Positions 1 to 11,854 of a stretch of 64,000 bases of DNA are shown here, in pieces (position 1 is the stretch's first letter; each line of letters starts with the position of its first letter). Where the stretch lies: assembly GCA_004431415.1 (NCBI GenBank), contig QPMI01000120.1, positions 30,186 through 94,185 of the forward strand, in the 5' to 3' direction. The position numbers and the translations under genes are program-made. The notes below the pieces were generated by a model. It did not search any database. It had not been told where the DNA came from and worked only from the letters and a program-made list of their open reading frames with translations. This DNA is from Cyanophora paradoxa. Taxonomy: Eukaryota; Glaucocystophyceae; Cyanophorales; Cyanophoraceae.

Positions 1-3000
1 CGACGCCGTCGAATCCGACCGCGCTGGCGCAGGTGCCCGCTGAACACGGTGGCGCCGCAGCTCGGCAGCGCCACGTGCGACGCATGCGAGCCGGGCTACG
101 TCTCCGACGCCAGCTCCCAGGTGCGCTGCGCTGGGGAATTCTAAAATTCGAAGCCCCTCTTGTGCGCTGACCCGTGAACCCCGCGGCGCCGGCCCGCAGA
201 ACTGCGTCCCGTGCGCGGCCTCGTTCTACCGGTCGGCGGAGATGGCGGCCTGCGAGCCGGTGCCGCCGAAGAGCGTCTCGGGCCCCGGGCAGGCGGCCCC
301 GACGCCCTGCGCCCCGGGCGCCGTCCCCAACGGCCCCAAGAGCGAGTGCATCCCCTGCCGCAAGGGCGCGTACGAGAACGACGGCTTCTGCGAGACGTGA
401 GCCCGGTTCCTCGCGCGTCGATCTCCAACTGACCCCTCTGCCTGCGGCGGCAGGTGCCCACACAACCACGTCTCGTCAGAGGACGGGGCCACCCTTTGCG
501 AGGCGTGCGCCCTGGGCTCCGTGGCGGCCGCCGACCAGCAGAGCTGCCGCCCCTGCGGCACCGGCTTCTACCGGCCCGCCGACTCGCCGGACTGCCTCCC
601 GGTACCCGCCGGCGCGGTCGCCCCCGCGGGCAGCCCTGCGTACGAGCTCTGCGGCGCGGGCTCCGTCCCCAACGGCCCCAAGTCCGAGTGCATCGACTGC
701 CGCCCGGGTGATATTCCCGTTCTACCGCGTGGGCCATCGATATCTCTCCTGACCCCGCGCGCGACCGCAGGCTCCTACCAGGTGGGCGAGGCCTGCGTGG
801 CGTGCGAGGCCAACAGCGCCGCGCCCCTGCCGGGCAGCACCTCCTGCGCGCCCTGCGGGGAGGGCTTCGCGTCGACCGCCGACGGCGAGAACTGCATTCG
901 TGCGCCGCGCGCGCCCCGCGCCGACTTCGACCGCGCCCGACGCGGCGCGGCGGCGGCGGCAGCATGCCCCGGGGGCTCCTACCGCCACGAGCCGATGGTC
1001 GAGTGCGGGCGGGCGCCGCGGGGGGCCGCCGCCCCGCCCGGCTCCCGCAACTACACCCTCTGCGCCCCGGGGCACGTCCCCAGCGCGGAGCGGACGTTGT
1101 GCGAGCGCTGCAGCCCCGGTGCGGCCCCCGCCCGCCTTCCGCGGCCCGCGCCGCCTGAGCGGGAGCCGGGCAGGGGCGGTCGAAATCGAGGGCCAGTGCG
1201 TGGCGTGCGTCGGTAACGCGTACTCGCCGGAGGCCGGCCTCGCTGCCTGCCTCGAGTGGTGCGGGCCGCCTCGGAGCGCCCTCGAAGAGAGATCTAGAGC
1301 TGACGCCGGGCAGCGCGCCGGGGACGGTGGTGGACCCCGACGGCCAGGGCTGCTCGTCCGCCCGCGGCCACCGGCCTTTCCGCGCGCCGCCCTCGGCTGA
1401 CGGGCGCGCAGGCCGTGCCCCGCGGGCATGTTCCGCTCGGCCAACATGTCCTCCTGCGCCGAGGTCCGCTCCGCAAGCGCTACGGCGGCTCCGCGCCCTC
1501 CGACGCTCTGCCCGCGCAGTGCCCCGCGGGCCACGTCTCGACGCCCGTCTCCGCCGCCTGCGTCCCTTGGTCCGAGAGGCCGCCGCGTTCGATCTGCAGT
1601 CACGAGCGCTGACCTTTTCGCGCGGCGCAGCGCGAACGGGACGGAGGCGAGCAAGGGGACGGAGTGCAACGTGTGCCGCGCGGGCTTCTTCTGCAGGCCG
1701 CCCGCCCCCACCGCGCCCTGCCCGGACGGCTCCTTCAGCCCGCCCCGCACCTCCGCCTGCACGCCGTGTGAGCGCGGCCACATCAGCAACGCGGACAGGT
1801 GCTTTCCTCTCTGGTTCTGTTTCTCCTCTTCCAACGCTCGAACGCCTCCTAGGACCCGGTGCGTGGAGTGCGCGAGCGGGACCTTCCAGCCGGACGGCTT
1901 GGTGCGGCCGCCTTTCCCATTACGCGAAAAGCAGCATTCGCTCACTCGCGCCCCTGCAGAACTCCTGCCTCCCGTGCAAGCTGGTGCCGGCTTCTTTGTG
2001 CATTTGCCAGCTGGGCGGCACCTGAGACCGCGGCCGCAGAACACGTGGGCCCCCCGCGGGACGGCCGGCCACTGCCTCGAGTGCCCCCTCGGGACATGGC
2101 CCGCCATCGACTCGACCAAGTGCATCCCGTGCGCTCTCCACTGACTCGCCGTCGAGCGCGAGGCGCGCCGCTGAAGGGGCGTGTGTTTGCTCCGCAGATG
2201 CGACTCGGGTGCGGAGCAGCGAGACGCGCATCGAGAGCGCGAGGGGCGCGGGGGCTTGCTGACGCGCTCGCTCCCCGCAGGCACCTTCATGCCCAACGGA
2301 ACGAATACATGCGTGCCGGTGCGCTGCGACATGGGCGCGAGGTTTCGCGGCCTCTGAGCCGTCGGCCAGTGCCCGCCGAGCCACTTCGCCCCGAAGGAGG
2401 GGACCCCCTCCCACTGCACCGAGTGCCCCGCCGTGCGCCCCGCGCCGCTCAGCGGCTTCACGCCCGTCCTCGCGCCGATCGCGAGCCCTCCTGCGCAGGG
2501 CTACTTCTCGGCGCCGGACCGCCGCTCCTGCGTGCCCTGCCCCCGCGTGCGCCCCGCGTGCTCGCCGCGGCGCCCCACCCTCGGGTTCGCGGCCGGGCGG
2601 CCCCTGTAACGGGCCGGGCGGGCGCAGGGCTCTTCGCGGGCGGCGGGCGCCGGCGCCCCCTCGGAGGCGTGCGAGAGGTGCCCCGCGGCGACCTTCGCGG
2701 GCCTCGAGGGCTCCGCCGCCTGCGCCGCCTGGTGCGCCCCCGCTCTCTCTCTCTTCGAACAGCGCCTCTTCGCTGACCGCGCCGCAGCCCCGCCGGCCAG
2801 GTCCCCACGGAGAGCCGCACGGAGTGCCGAAGTGAGCTTTGCGGTTGAAGCTTGAGCGCTCCGCGACCGACGCCTCCCCGCCACAGACTGCGAGGCGGGC
2901 TTCCACCCGAAGGGCGGGCTGTGCGCCCTCTGCGGCCCGCTCAACGTCTCCAGTGCCGGCGGTCCGCCCGCCTGCTGCGCTCCGCTGTGCAAGCCTCTAA

Positions 3001-6000
3001 GCGCCCGCGCAGACGCGGACTGCCACCGCTGCCAGTCGGGCTATGTGGCGAACGCGGCGCGCACGGCGTGCCAGCCGTGCCCCGCCGGCTACCAGCTGAA
3101 GCCCGGCGACGAGACCTGCACGCGGTGCCCGGCCAACGCGGTCTCTGGCGCCGGCTCTGTCTCCTGCACCGCCTGCGAGGCCGGAGCTGTGGTGCGCTCC
3201 GCGTTTGCGCTCGAGCTCGCCGAAGCCGCCGGACTCCAACGCCGCGAGCAGAGCGACGAGCTCGGGTCGTACTGCAAGCTGTGCGAGCCCGGCACGTTCC
3301 GCAACACCTCGATGCCCTACTGCACGCCCTGGTCCGCGCGCCCTTCTCGTTCGTCTTCTCTCTCGTGGCCCGGCCCTCACCTTCGCCCCACGATCATGAT
3401 CAGCCCGTCGGGCACGTTCGCGAAGGAGGCGGGCGCGGCGGCGTGCAAGGGCTGCGAGGAGGCGCAGCTCTGCCCCCTGGTGCGTGCTCGCGCCCCACGG
3501 CGCGCCGCGCGAGAGAAGAGAGCCGACGGCGGCGGGCGCAGGCGACATCGCAGCCGATCGACCTCTCCTTCTTCCGCAACCTCGTGGGGCAGGCCGCGCA
3601 GGACCTCGCCGGCCTCGCCTCCCGGTCCGCTCTGCGGCTCTCGGCTGTGCATGCGCTCTGCGGCTCACGTCTCTGCAGGAGGCGGCTGCGCGCGCTGCGG
3701 GGGGCCCGCAGGGGTCTGCTCGGCGCGGCGGCCGCCGAGGTTGCGCGATCCGCGGCGGATGAGGAGGTGACGCTGCTGACGGAGGCAGTCGTGTACGACA
3801 CGAACGCCGCCAATGTCACCCGCGCGGTCCGCGGCACCAATAGCCGCCTCCCCAGCAGCGGACTTGACAGCGCGGGCGCAGGAGATCCGGACGGAGCAGG
3901 TGGCGCTGCAGCGGCTGTACCGCATTATGGGGGCCCTTGCGGGGGCGGTCGGCGGCCTCCTCCTCCTCTCCGGCCTCGCGATGGCCTGCTACATCCGCCG
4001 CGGCCTCTCCGTCCGCCCCTCTTTTATTGCTCCCCCGAGCGACCTCCCCGAGCGCCGCGGCAGGTCCGGCCCCGCGGCCGCCCGGTGCAGGGCGCCGCCG
4101 CGGCGGACGCGGGGGCGAGGGAGGCGAGGCGGCTGCAGCGGCGGGCCACGGTGCGCGCGCCTGCGGGCGACTCCTCTCGGCCGAACGCGCGCGAGCGTGA
4201 CCCGCGCGGCAGCTGGCCAAGCTGGACCTGCTGTTCACGGAGGACGTCGCGGCGGCCAAGCGGCCGGTCGCCGAGCGAATCGCGGTGCGGAGGGCGCAGC
4301 GGGCGGCGGAGGCGGAGGCGGAGGCGGAGCGGGCGGCGGGCGGCGGGCGGCGGGCGAGCGAAGCGGACGTGGCGATCGTGTCGAAGAGCGGGATGGCGGA
4401 CCTCCTGCAGATCGCCCTCGACGAGCGGCCCGCGCACCCGCCCTCGCCCCGCGCCCCCGGGGAGCCGCGCGAGGGGCCTCGGGCGCCCGAATTCGAAGAG
4501 AGTCCGAAGTCCGTCGCGGGCGCCGTCGCGACACTCGTCGCCGTCGGCCTCGCCCTCCTCGCCGGTGCGCCCGCCGCGCTAGGCTCTCGCGCCTCTCGCG
4601 CTGACGCCTCCCCCGCGCAGCGGCCTTCGTCATACTCCAATTCGTGCGGGCGGCCCGCCTGCAGCGCCGCGCCCGCCGCTCACGCCCGGCCGCGCGCAGG
4701 CGATCGCGAACTACGAAGTCGTGCAGACGCTGCTGCCCGGCACGTCGCCCTCGGCTGCAGCAATCGCCGGCCCCGTCGAGGTCTCCGCCAGCTTCCTCGG
4801 CTGGTCCGGTGCGCCCCTCGCACGTCCCCCGCCTGCCGCGGCTCGTTTGACGCCGCGGCCAGCGGCGCGCGCATGCGTGGTGCGGCGGGAGGCGGCGGTG
4901 AACAGCTCCCTCTCGCTCGGGGCGGCGAACGCGACGGAGGAGGGGGCGGTCGTCACGTGGCGCAACATCGTCCCCCTCGACGGGTCGCCCCCGCCCGCCG
5001 CCACCGCCGCCTACGACGCCCCCCAGCGCGCCTGCCGGTGCGCCCCCACCGGGCCGCCCCCGCCGCCAGCGCCTCGCTCACGCGCACGGGGCAGGGTGAC
5101 GTGGCGATGCGAGAGTTGCCGGATCGCGTCGACGTCGACGGTGGGCTCGGGGGGGGCGGAGGACGTGGCGGTCGACTTCCGCCTCGTCGCCCGCACCGCC
5201 TTTGCCCTCGCCCTCCGCTACTCCGTCATGGTGCCGCCTCCGCTTCTTTGGCGGAGCTCGAGCGGGGCTGAGTTCGAGGCCGCGCAGGTCCCCGCGTACG
5301 CGTCGATCAGCGGCGCGGTGACGACGCACGCGTACGCGGGCGCGTCGGAGCGGCTGGCGGTCTTCCGCGGCACGCGGCCCGTGACCGTCCCCGTGCTCCT
5401 CACGCCGCTCCACTTCGAGAACGCGGCGGACGGGTGGCCGCAGTACGACGCGGCGCTGCAGCAGGCCGACAACCGCCCCGCCGAGCTCGACGAGACCTCC
5501 TTCGTGCGCAGGGGAGGGGAGGGCCGGGAAGCGCGGCCTTCGAGGCGGAGGAGCTGACCGGGGCGGCGCGCAGGGCCTCTGCTCGCTGACGCGGCAGCTG
5601 TCGGAGCCCGAGTGCGCTGTGGAGGCGGTCGGCTTCCGCGCCGCCCTCGGCGTCAACGACGTCTACCTCCTCGTCCGCCCCGCCGCCCGGCCCACCACAG
5701 CGAAGCCGCGCTGACGGGCGGCAGGTGTCGCGGGTGACGAGGGCGAGCGCGCTGGACGCGCTGGCAGACGTCGCGTCGCTGGCGGGCGCCGCCCTCGCCC
5801 TCGGCGGTCAGCTCGTCGTCTCCTACTACGCCGCCCTCAGCGCCTACGCCGTCCGCCTCCAAAGCGCGATTGCGCTTCGCGGCGAATTGACGCCTGGGGC
5901 CGCAGATGCGCCGCGAGATTCTGGAGCGGGTCCGGGCAGCTGCCGGCCGCGGGGGATCCGGAGGCGAAAAGCGGGCCGCGCCCCTCAACGCCCTTCCGGC

Positions 6001-6961
6001 CCCGGAGCCGCCCGCGCCGCCGCCGCAGGCGACGCCCGTTCGGCGGGCGCGGACCGCCTCGATGGTCGAGATCGGCCAGCACGCGCCGCCGTCGGGGCCG
6101 GAGCCGCCACCCGTTCGGCGCGCGCGGGCCGCCTCGATGGTCGAGATCGGCCAGCACGTGCACGCGCCGCCGTCGGGGCCGGAGCCGCCACCCGTCCGGC
6201 GCGCGCGGACCGCCTCGATGGTCGAGATCGGCCAGCACGCGCCGCCGTCGGGGCCGGAGCCGCCGCCCGTCCGGCGCGCGCGGGCCGCCTCGATGGTCGA
6301 GATCGGCCAGCACGCGCCGCCGTCGGGGCCGGAGCCGCCGCCCGTCCGGCGCGCGCGGGCCGCCTCGATGGTGGACGTCGCCCTTGCCGCGCCGGCCGCG
6401 CCCGCGAGGCCGCCGGCGCCCCCGCCCGAGCACCTGACGCCCCACGGCATCCGGCAGGGGCGCTCCAACTCCCTCCCGCTCCTCTTCGACCCCGCGCCCC
6501 AGCCCGCCCCGCCGCCCGTCAGCGCCGCCCCCGTGCAGTCCCGGCCGCCGTCGACCGGCGCAGCCGCGGCAGGCGGCGCCCGGGCGCTCGTGCGGCGGTA
6601 CAGCTTCCTCGGGCCGGCCTCCCGCTCGAGCTCGGCCTCGGCCTCGGCGCTGGCGCCGGCGTCGAGCGCGCCGCAGCCACGCTCGGAGGCCTCGCTGCCG
6701 GAAGCGAGCGGCTCGCGCCGGCACAGCGTCGTGCAGGCGGTCGTCGTCGACGACCGGCGCGCCGAGCCCGACTCCGGCCGGTCCCAGCCTCCCCCCCGCT
6801 CCGTGCCCCTCCTCTCCCCGCTCTGGGCCGCCGCCGAGGACCCCGCGCCGCCGCCAGCCGGGACGCCGGGAGAGGAGGCGGAGCCTGCTCCGCTTACCGT
6901 CCAGACTTCTGCGGCCGCGGAAGGCCAGACGCCGTTCCCTCATGATCAAGTCATTCTCTAG
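1..6961 (+). CDS. Cys-rich repeat multi-pass membrane protein, 5'-partial
   Basis: Spliced gene whose 5' end lies outside the window. The first 3.8 kb encode serial cysteine modules of the C-x2-C-x-G-x(n)-C-x2-C type, resembling GCC2/GCC3 (ephrin-receptor-like) repeats, for example C-x-P-C-A at about 190 and C-x2-C-P-G near 965. Introns supported by phase are 397-453, 708-770, 900-962 and 1119-1173, all GT-AG and 55-63 nt. Hydrophobic helices follow at about 3920-3995 (MGALAGAVGGLLLLSGLAMA), 4510-4640 and 5740-5850. The stretch between the last two carries N-S-S and N-A-T sequons. The C-terminal exon (about 5906-6961, TAG) is proline-rich and holds a 25-residue repeat array. I infer a surface receptor-like or adhesion-type protein. 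The ligand is unknown, and exon borders after 1300 are approximate. Confidence 0.65.
6030..6375 (+). repeat. 75-bp coding tandem repeat, about 5 units
   Basis: In-frame array in the last exon of the preceding gene. Each unit encodes R-R-A-R-(A/T)-A-S-M-V-E-I-G-Q-H followed by A-P-P-S-G-P-E-P-P-P-V. The second unit has a V-H insertion. R-x-x-S next to basic residues is a typical basophilic-kinase and 14-3-3-like context, so each unit may be a phosphorylatable docking motif. That role is inferred. Confidence 0.85.
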
Positions 6962-7540
6962 CCCAAACTCTTCTGAACCCGCCGCGCGCTTCGCGTTTTC
7001 TCCCTGACACTCCCGAATCTACACGTGCACCATTTTATGCTCCTCAAAGCCTCTTGCATCATAGTACAGATTTATATCTATGTGTAGCTATCTAAAATGT
7101 ATCAACTGCGGCAACCGGCCGGGGGTATTCGAATTGGAGACCGGGCAAATTAAATTTAAGAGGACTCGATCTGATCGAAGGCCGGCTCCGAACTCTGCGC
7201 CTCGATCGCTTGCGAAGTCGCTCGAGCATGCAGCAATCGATTAATATAAATGGGCCGGGGCCGCCGGGCGCGAGGCGAGCCTCGGAGTGCTAGGAGAAAA
7301 GAGGAGATCTAGAGGAGACTTTGCGAATGCGAAGAAAGGAGACTACGATAGGAGGAGCATACTCTGATCAAGAGAGCTAGGAGCTAAAGGCGCCGGCCGG
7401 CTTTGAGAGGAAAATTAAGTTGTTTTTTTTGAAGCACTACGGGGGGTGAACCCCTCACGTAGGTAGTATCGATCATTCAATGAATGAGATACGCGATCGA
7501 TATCTCGATTGATCTAGAGGCAGTTAAGATTTACTGATCA
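6962..7540. other. Intergenic, AT-richer, no gene seen
   Basis: Downstream flank of the membrane-protein gene. It has several palindromic words (TGATCA, GATC-rich stretches) and a short inverted repeat at about 7438-7463 (CTACG ... CGTAG around a G-run and C-run). No open frame with splice support is visible. Confidence 0.6.
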
Positions 7541-8060
7541 TTAGTCACGTGGCCCCTCCAGCTGGTTCAGCCGCAGCGCCCCGCCCCGCACCGCCTGTGG
7601 CTGCCGCAGCGCCGGCGGCGGCAGCAGCCCCGAGCCCTCGCCCGCCGGCCCCCACTCAGTCTTGATCGCAGGCGCCATCATGGCATGCCAGCACTGCGGC
7701 GAGTTCAGGCAACGAAGGACAGGGCGGCCCGGCGGCCGCATCGGCGAAGAGAGGGCCCGTCTCGCAGTAGGCCACGCCGCTCCGTCGCGATCCTCCGTTG
7801 GGCACTGCGCCCCGCCAGGGCTCGCACAGCGCCCGCGCCGCCGCCTAGTCCCTGCTGCGCGCGGTCAGCGGTGGCTAGGAGAAAGACGGCGAAGGGGTCA
7901 CCCGTGGACGTCGAACGGCGGCGGCGGGCGGCGGCGCGAGGAAGTTCAGCGAGGAGCCGCCCTCCGCGAAGAGCGTGCAGCTGCAGGCCTGCGCCTCGTA
8001 CGCCCACCGCGCGCGGGCCGCTGGCCCTGGCTCATGATCACCTCAACGAGAAAGCTTCAG
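7541..8060 (-). CDS. Possible 3' exons of an unidentified minus-strand gene
   Basis: A minus-strand frame ends at 7541 and includes C-W-H-A-M-M-A-P-A-I-K-T-E-W-G. An adjacent frame upstream contains C-S-C-T-L-F-A-E-G-G-S-S-L-N-F. An AG before 7855 and a GT near 7900 would allow splicing between them. The composition is low-complexity and no family is recognised. An alternative plus-strand frame across the same bases is probably a GC-driven shadow. Exon structure is uncertain. Confidence 0.25.
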
Positions 8061-8211
8061 CTTGATGGCGCCGAGAGTAAAAGGGAGCTGCGGCCGAGGT
8101 GGAGAGACGCTGTCGCAGCCGAAGACGAAAAGGCTGCCGCGCCGCAGTCAGCGCCGAGCATCGGAACTGCGCGGAACGCGGCGCACGAGTGCTCGACCAG
8201 CGACCGCCGCG

Positions 8212-8999
8212 CTACGTCTTGGGGCCGGCGGCGCCGCCGACGCTCGCCTCCAGGTGCGAGAGGGGGATGTCGACGTGCGCGAACTTCTCAGAGATCGTTC
8301 CGGACTGCGAGCGCTCTCGTGAGCCGCCCGCGCTTGAAAGCGGAGCCGGACGTGGCGCACGATCTCGTTGTAGTTCTTCAGCTGCAGGAAGGCTTCGAGC
8401 CGCCCGTCGAGCAGCGCGGCTGCCTCCTGCTGCTCCGCGCGCATCGCCTCCAGCGGCTTCCAAGTTCAGCCGCTGCGCTATCGCCGGCACGCCTGCGCGG
8501 TCGGCGTCAAGTCGGAGGAAGCGCTAGCGAGGCGCGTGGCGCGATGGGCGCGCGCGCCCTCGAGGCCGCGGGCTTCACGAACTTCTGCAGCTTCGAGGTG
8601 GTCTCCACGTGCCCCGCGGCCTCCCTGAGCATCTCCTCGTTCGCCAGCTGCAGGATGATCGCCGCCTTCGTCTCGCTGTTCAGGAAGCTGAGCTCGAGGT
8701 CCGCGTCCAGCGAGAGCGACGGGTCCAGCTGCGCGTCTGCGGGACGAACGGCGCGTGAGGACGGACCGGAAGGTGCGTGTGCGTGCGAAGTAGGCGCCGC
8801 TCGCACATTTGCGAAAGAAGTCGGCGGCCGCTCGCACATTTGCTTCCTTGGACTCGACGCCCTTGTACATGTACAGCGCCTCGACCTCCGCGATGGCGTC
8901 CCGCGCGCTTCGCCCGTCGATGACGCCCCGCGCGTCGCCCGCCGCGCCGACGGCCGCCTCGAACGCCGCCAGCCGAGCCTCCAGTGCCGCGATGCTCAT
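8212..8999 (-). CDS. DCTN3: Dynactin subunit 3 (p24)-like protein
   Basis: Four exons on the minus strand: 8999-8807, 8736-8579, 8456-8361 and 8304-8212. Phases agree and give about 179 residues, close to the family's roughly 186. It starts M-S-I-A-A-L-E-A-R-L. The middle holds L-D-P-S-L-S-L-D then an E-T-K-A-A-I-I-L-Q-L-A-N-E-E helix. The C-terminus has I-S-E-K-F-A-H-V-D-I-P-L-S-H-L-E-A. This helical pattern and order match what I know of dynactin p22/p24, the shoulder subunit of the dynein activator. The third acceptor (gaacttggaag) is pyrimidine-poor; a different acceptor would need a 1-base shift. The tail-anchored-type gene starts 338 bp away on the other strand, so the promoter may be shared. 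A truncated second copy lies at 18487-18779. Confidence 0.7.
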
Positions 9000-9336
9000 C
9001 GCCTGCTTCGCGGGTCGTGCGGCCGGTGCCCGGAAGCGATTGTAGCGCGCTGGCACTTGGAGAGGGCTAGCGCGCGCTGGCTGGCCTCGTTTTCGGGCCA
9101 GAGAGACCCAGGGGGGAACGAGCGCCGGGGGGAATGAGCGCTGGGGGGAGTACAGGCGTCACAGAGCCAGTCGACCTACAGAAGCGGCTCTGCGGCCAGC
9201 GGCGGCCTCCAGCTGTGCATTCCTGGCGTACGAGGACCGTCTCGCTGCGCTGGCGCCCTGGGATAGCGGCCTCGCCGCCGGATAGCGCTTCTGGCGTCCG
9301 CACGCCGCGGCGCGCGCCGCAAACATCGGACGAACA

Positions 9337-9839
9337 ATGGGTGAGCTCCAGTCTTCGTCCGCATTGCTCGCGGACAACTGCGGCGTCGTCGCGCCGTCGC
9401 CGCTTTCTTCTGCTCACCGCCACTTGCGCAGGGCTCTTCGCCTTCCACGAGGTGGACCTTTCCAAGGTCGACGGTGAAGCCTTAGGGACGGCCGCCATGG
9501 GGCGCGCGGCCGAGTCTCTCGGCCGCGCGGCAGAGAACCTCAGCGATTCCGTCGGCCGCGCGGCAGAGAACCTCAGCGATTCCGTCGGCCGCGCGGCAGA
9601 GAACCTCAGCGATTCCGTCGGCAACACCATTGCCCAATGTGCGCCCGCTCCTTCGCCTCGCAATTCCGCATCCGATCTTCGCCGCAGACACGCCCGGGAA
9701 AATCATACTCGGCCTCGTCCTCATCGTCACCGTTCCCTTCGTTACGATCAGTGCGCCCAAGCCCCCATCCACTTCTCATGAATGCGAAATCAGAAGCGCG
9801 CGCGCGCAGAGGTTGTCGATGCGATCATCAGCGGGGTGA
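9337..9839 (+). CDS. Small protein with GRAAENLSDSV repeats and one C-terminal TM helix
   Basis: Spliced frame: ATG-G at 9337-9340, intron 9341-9431, exon 9432-9638, intron 9639-9687, then exon from 9688. Phases match at both junctions. The protein begins M-G-L-F-A-F-H-E-V-D and has three copies of G-R-A-A-E-N-L-S-D-S-V. It then has a single strong hydrophobic helix (K-I-I-L-G-L-V-L-I-V-T-V-P-F-V) near the C-terminus, as in tail-anchored or single-pass proteins. The last codons differ from copy 2 because a (GC)n run varies by two bases, so the natural end is unsure. A downstream frame ending at 9904 (V-V-D-A-I-I-S-G-V-K-E-Q-K) may belong to it. Function is unknown. M-G at the N-terminus could be myristoylated, but this is weak. 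Confidence 0.55.
9521..9619 (+). repeat. 33-bp in-frame tandem repeat, 3 units
   Basis: Units at 9521-9553, 9554-9586 and 9587-9619, each encoding G-R-A-A-E-N-L-S-D-S-V. The duplicate locus near 19309-19374 has two units with a Gly replacing Asp, so unit number has changed since the duplication. Confidence 0.95.
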
Positions 9840-10233
9840 AGGAGCAGAAGCACCGAGTGGCGCACGAGCACGGGGTCGTCCGCGTCCAGCGCGCCGACCA
9901 GTAGAAACTGATCATGACGAGTCGACTTCGTGCCCTACCTTCTTCAGCGGGATTCGATGTACCTGTACAGACGCTTGCAATTGAAATTGATCGACCCTTC
10001 TCCACCTGTACAGCTGCTCGCCCTTCAACGGTTCGCATGCGTTTCGTGCTGCGATGAGCGACGTGCATGCGAACTGCCATTCCAGCCGCCAGGCTGTAGC
10101 CGCCCCGGGCCCGGCCTGCCCTCGCTTCATCGCGGACCTCGCTCGCACAAACTTGAAAGCTACAGTCAACAGAAGAGCTCATGCTGCCAGGCGCCGAGGG
10201 CGGGGGCGCAGGGGGAACGGCGCAGCGGCCCGC

Positions 10234-11854
10234 CCCGCGCGTCAGCGAGGGTCACGACCTGGAAGCCAGGGCCGAAGCGCATCCGCCTCCCCGGGCCCCA
10301 CTCGTCCGCTTCGGGGCCGTCAGCAAGGCCGGAAGGGAGAGGGGGCGGAGCTCGAGGGCACCGCATGCAGTACTAATGATGGTCATGAGAATTGATCATG
10401 AAGCCTGGAAAAGATCTCGACCTTTAAAATTTTTAACTGCGTTTCGACAAGAATGTTTCATTTGAAATATATTCGCAATACACCATGCCTTCGCCCCGCG
10501 AGCCCCGCCGCGCGCCGCGCCTCCCCCCGCCCGGCGAGCCTCGCCGCCGTCGGCGCCGCCGCCCGCCGCGCCTCCGCCCCGCTCCGCGGGCAGCCGCGCC
10601 GCCCGCAGCGCCTCCACCCCGCTCCGCGAGCTGCCGCACCGCCCGCCGCGCCCCCGCTCCGCTTCGCGCGCAGTGCCGCCGCCCGCCGCGCCTCCGACCC
10701 GCCCGGCGAGCCGCGCCGCCGCCCGCCGCGCCTTCGCCCCGCCCGGCGAGCCGCGCCGTAGCCCGCAGCCTGGCCGCCGCGGCGCGCCTCCGCTTCGCTC
10801 GCCAAGCCGCGCCACTGTTGACCGCCGGCGTCCGCTCCGCCTCCGTCCCGCCTGCCCGGCCGAGCCGCGCCGCTGCCCGTTTCGCCTCCGCCCCGCCAAT
10901 TGCAAGCGAGCTAGCCGATCCGATCCGGAGCCGCCCGCTGCCAGCGCGCTCGAGCTCCGCCCTGCCCAACGAGCTGCCTCAGTCAAACCGAGCCGGTTCA
11001 ACGCCCTGCCAACAAGCTGTCTAGATCTCGGTCAAACGCAGCTGCAGCCGAGCTGGGCCCGCAGCCCGCGGCCGGGGCCGGGAAAGCTGCGCGCGTCGCC
11101 CGGCAGTGCATCACGACGTGAAGTCGGTGATCATGATCATCGATATATACCAGCAGCGGCTCCGGTCGCTCGGAGCTCGATCGACATCGCGCGCCGAGTC
11201 GTAGCCCTCCGCTTTAATCGGCCTTGGGGAAAGGAGAGGCCCTTATATTAGGTCTGTGCCTAGTACGCGCTGCATGCGCGGCCACATGTCGCCGTTGGGC
11301 GGCGCGACGGGCGCGTAGCCCGCGGGGTACTTGAAAAAGATATCGACGACAGGGAAAAGTCTGTCTTGCGAACTGGCCGGCTTGGACGTGACAGAAAATC
11401 CGACGCGTACGGGGTAGCAGCTTACTACAGCAAGGGGGGGAAAGCAGTTGCGCTGCTGATCACGCGCAGCGCTAGCCAGCAGTTGAGCCGACGTTCGGAC
11501 TGGGGCCTGCGCGGTGCCGCACCACGTTCGAATTCAACGCTCCAAGGGCTCCGGATTCTGGTCCTGGTCGACGTCCGGTCAACTTTGGGCGCCGCGCGCG
11601 GGCGCTTCTCGGCCTAGCTTCGAGCTCGCGCCGAGCTCGGAGGCGGCGGCCACATGTACAGCGCTAGCTATAGCTAGCTATGCGGCCTGTGCATATGCCG
11701 CACCTGGCGCATCCGCCGCGGTTGAAGCGCGCGCGGGATGGCGACGCGGGCGGGATCGATATCCGCGAGCTGCAGATGCGTCCTCCACTCCAGGTGCACG
11801 CGCCGGGCGCCCGGCGTCGCCCGGAGGATGGTCTGACGGTCTCGCGTAGCTGCA
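10234..11854. other. Non-coding, with GC-rich minisatellite
   Basis: No gene supported. 10485-10960 is a degenerate array of 30-36-bp units built on GCCCGCCGCGCCTCCGCCCC and related words. A similar array in the opposite orientation lies at 19983-20510 next to duplication copy 2. 11000-11850 is AT-richer and rich in palindromic hexamers. Frames through the array are compositional. Confidence 0.7.

Larger units (their letters stand above)
8697..10233. repeat. Segmental duplication, copy 1
   Basis: About 1.5 kb nearly identical to 18487-19982, in the same orientation. It covers the 5' half of the DCTN3-like gene and all of the small plus-strand gene. Differences are point changes, small indels and one 33-bp repeat unit. 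Copy 1 holds the complete dynactin gene and is therefore probably the source. Confidence 0.9.

Noticed and set aside
7662-9137. Plus-strand 491-codon frame
   Set aside because: Antisense to the DCTN3-like exons, whose splice phases and family pattern are consistent. Composition is Arg/Ala/Ser shadow text.
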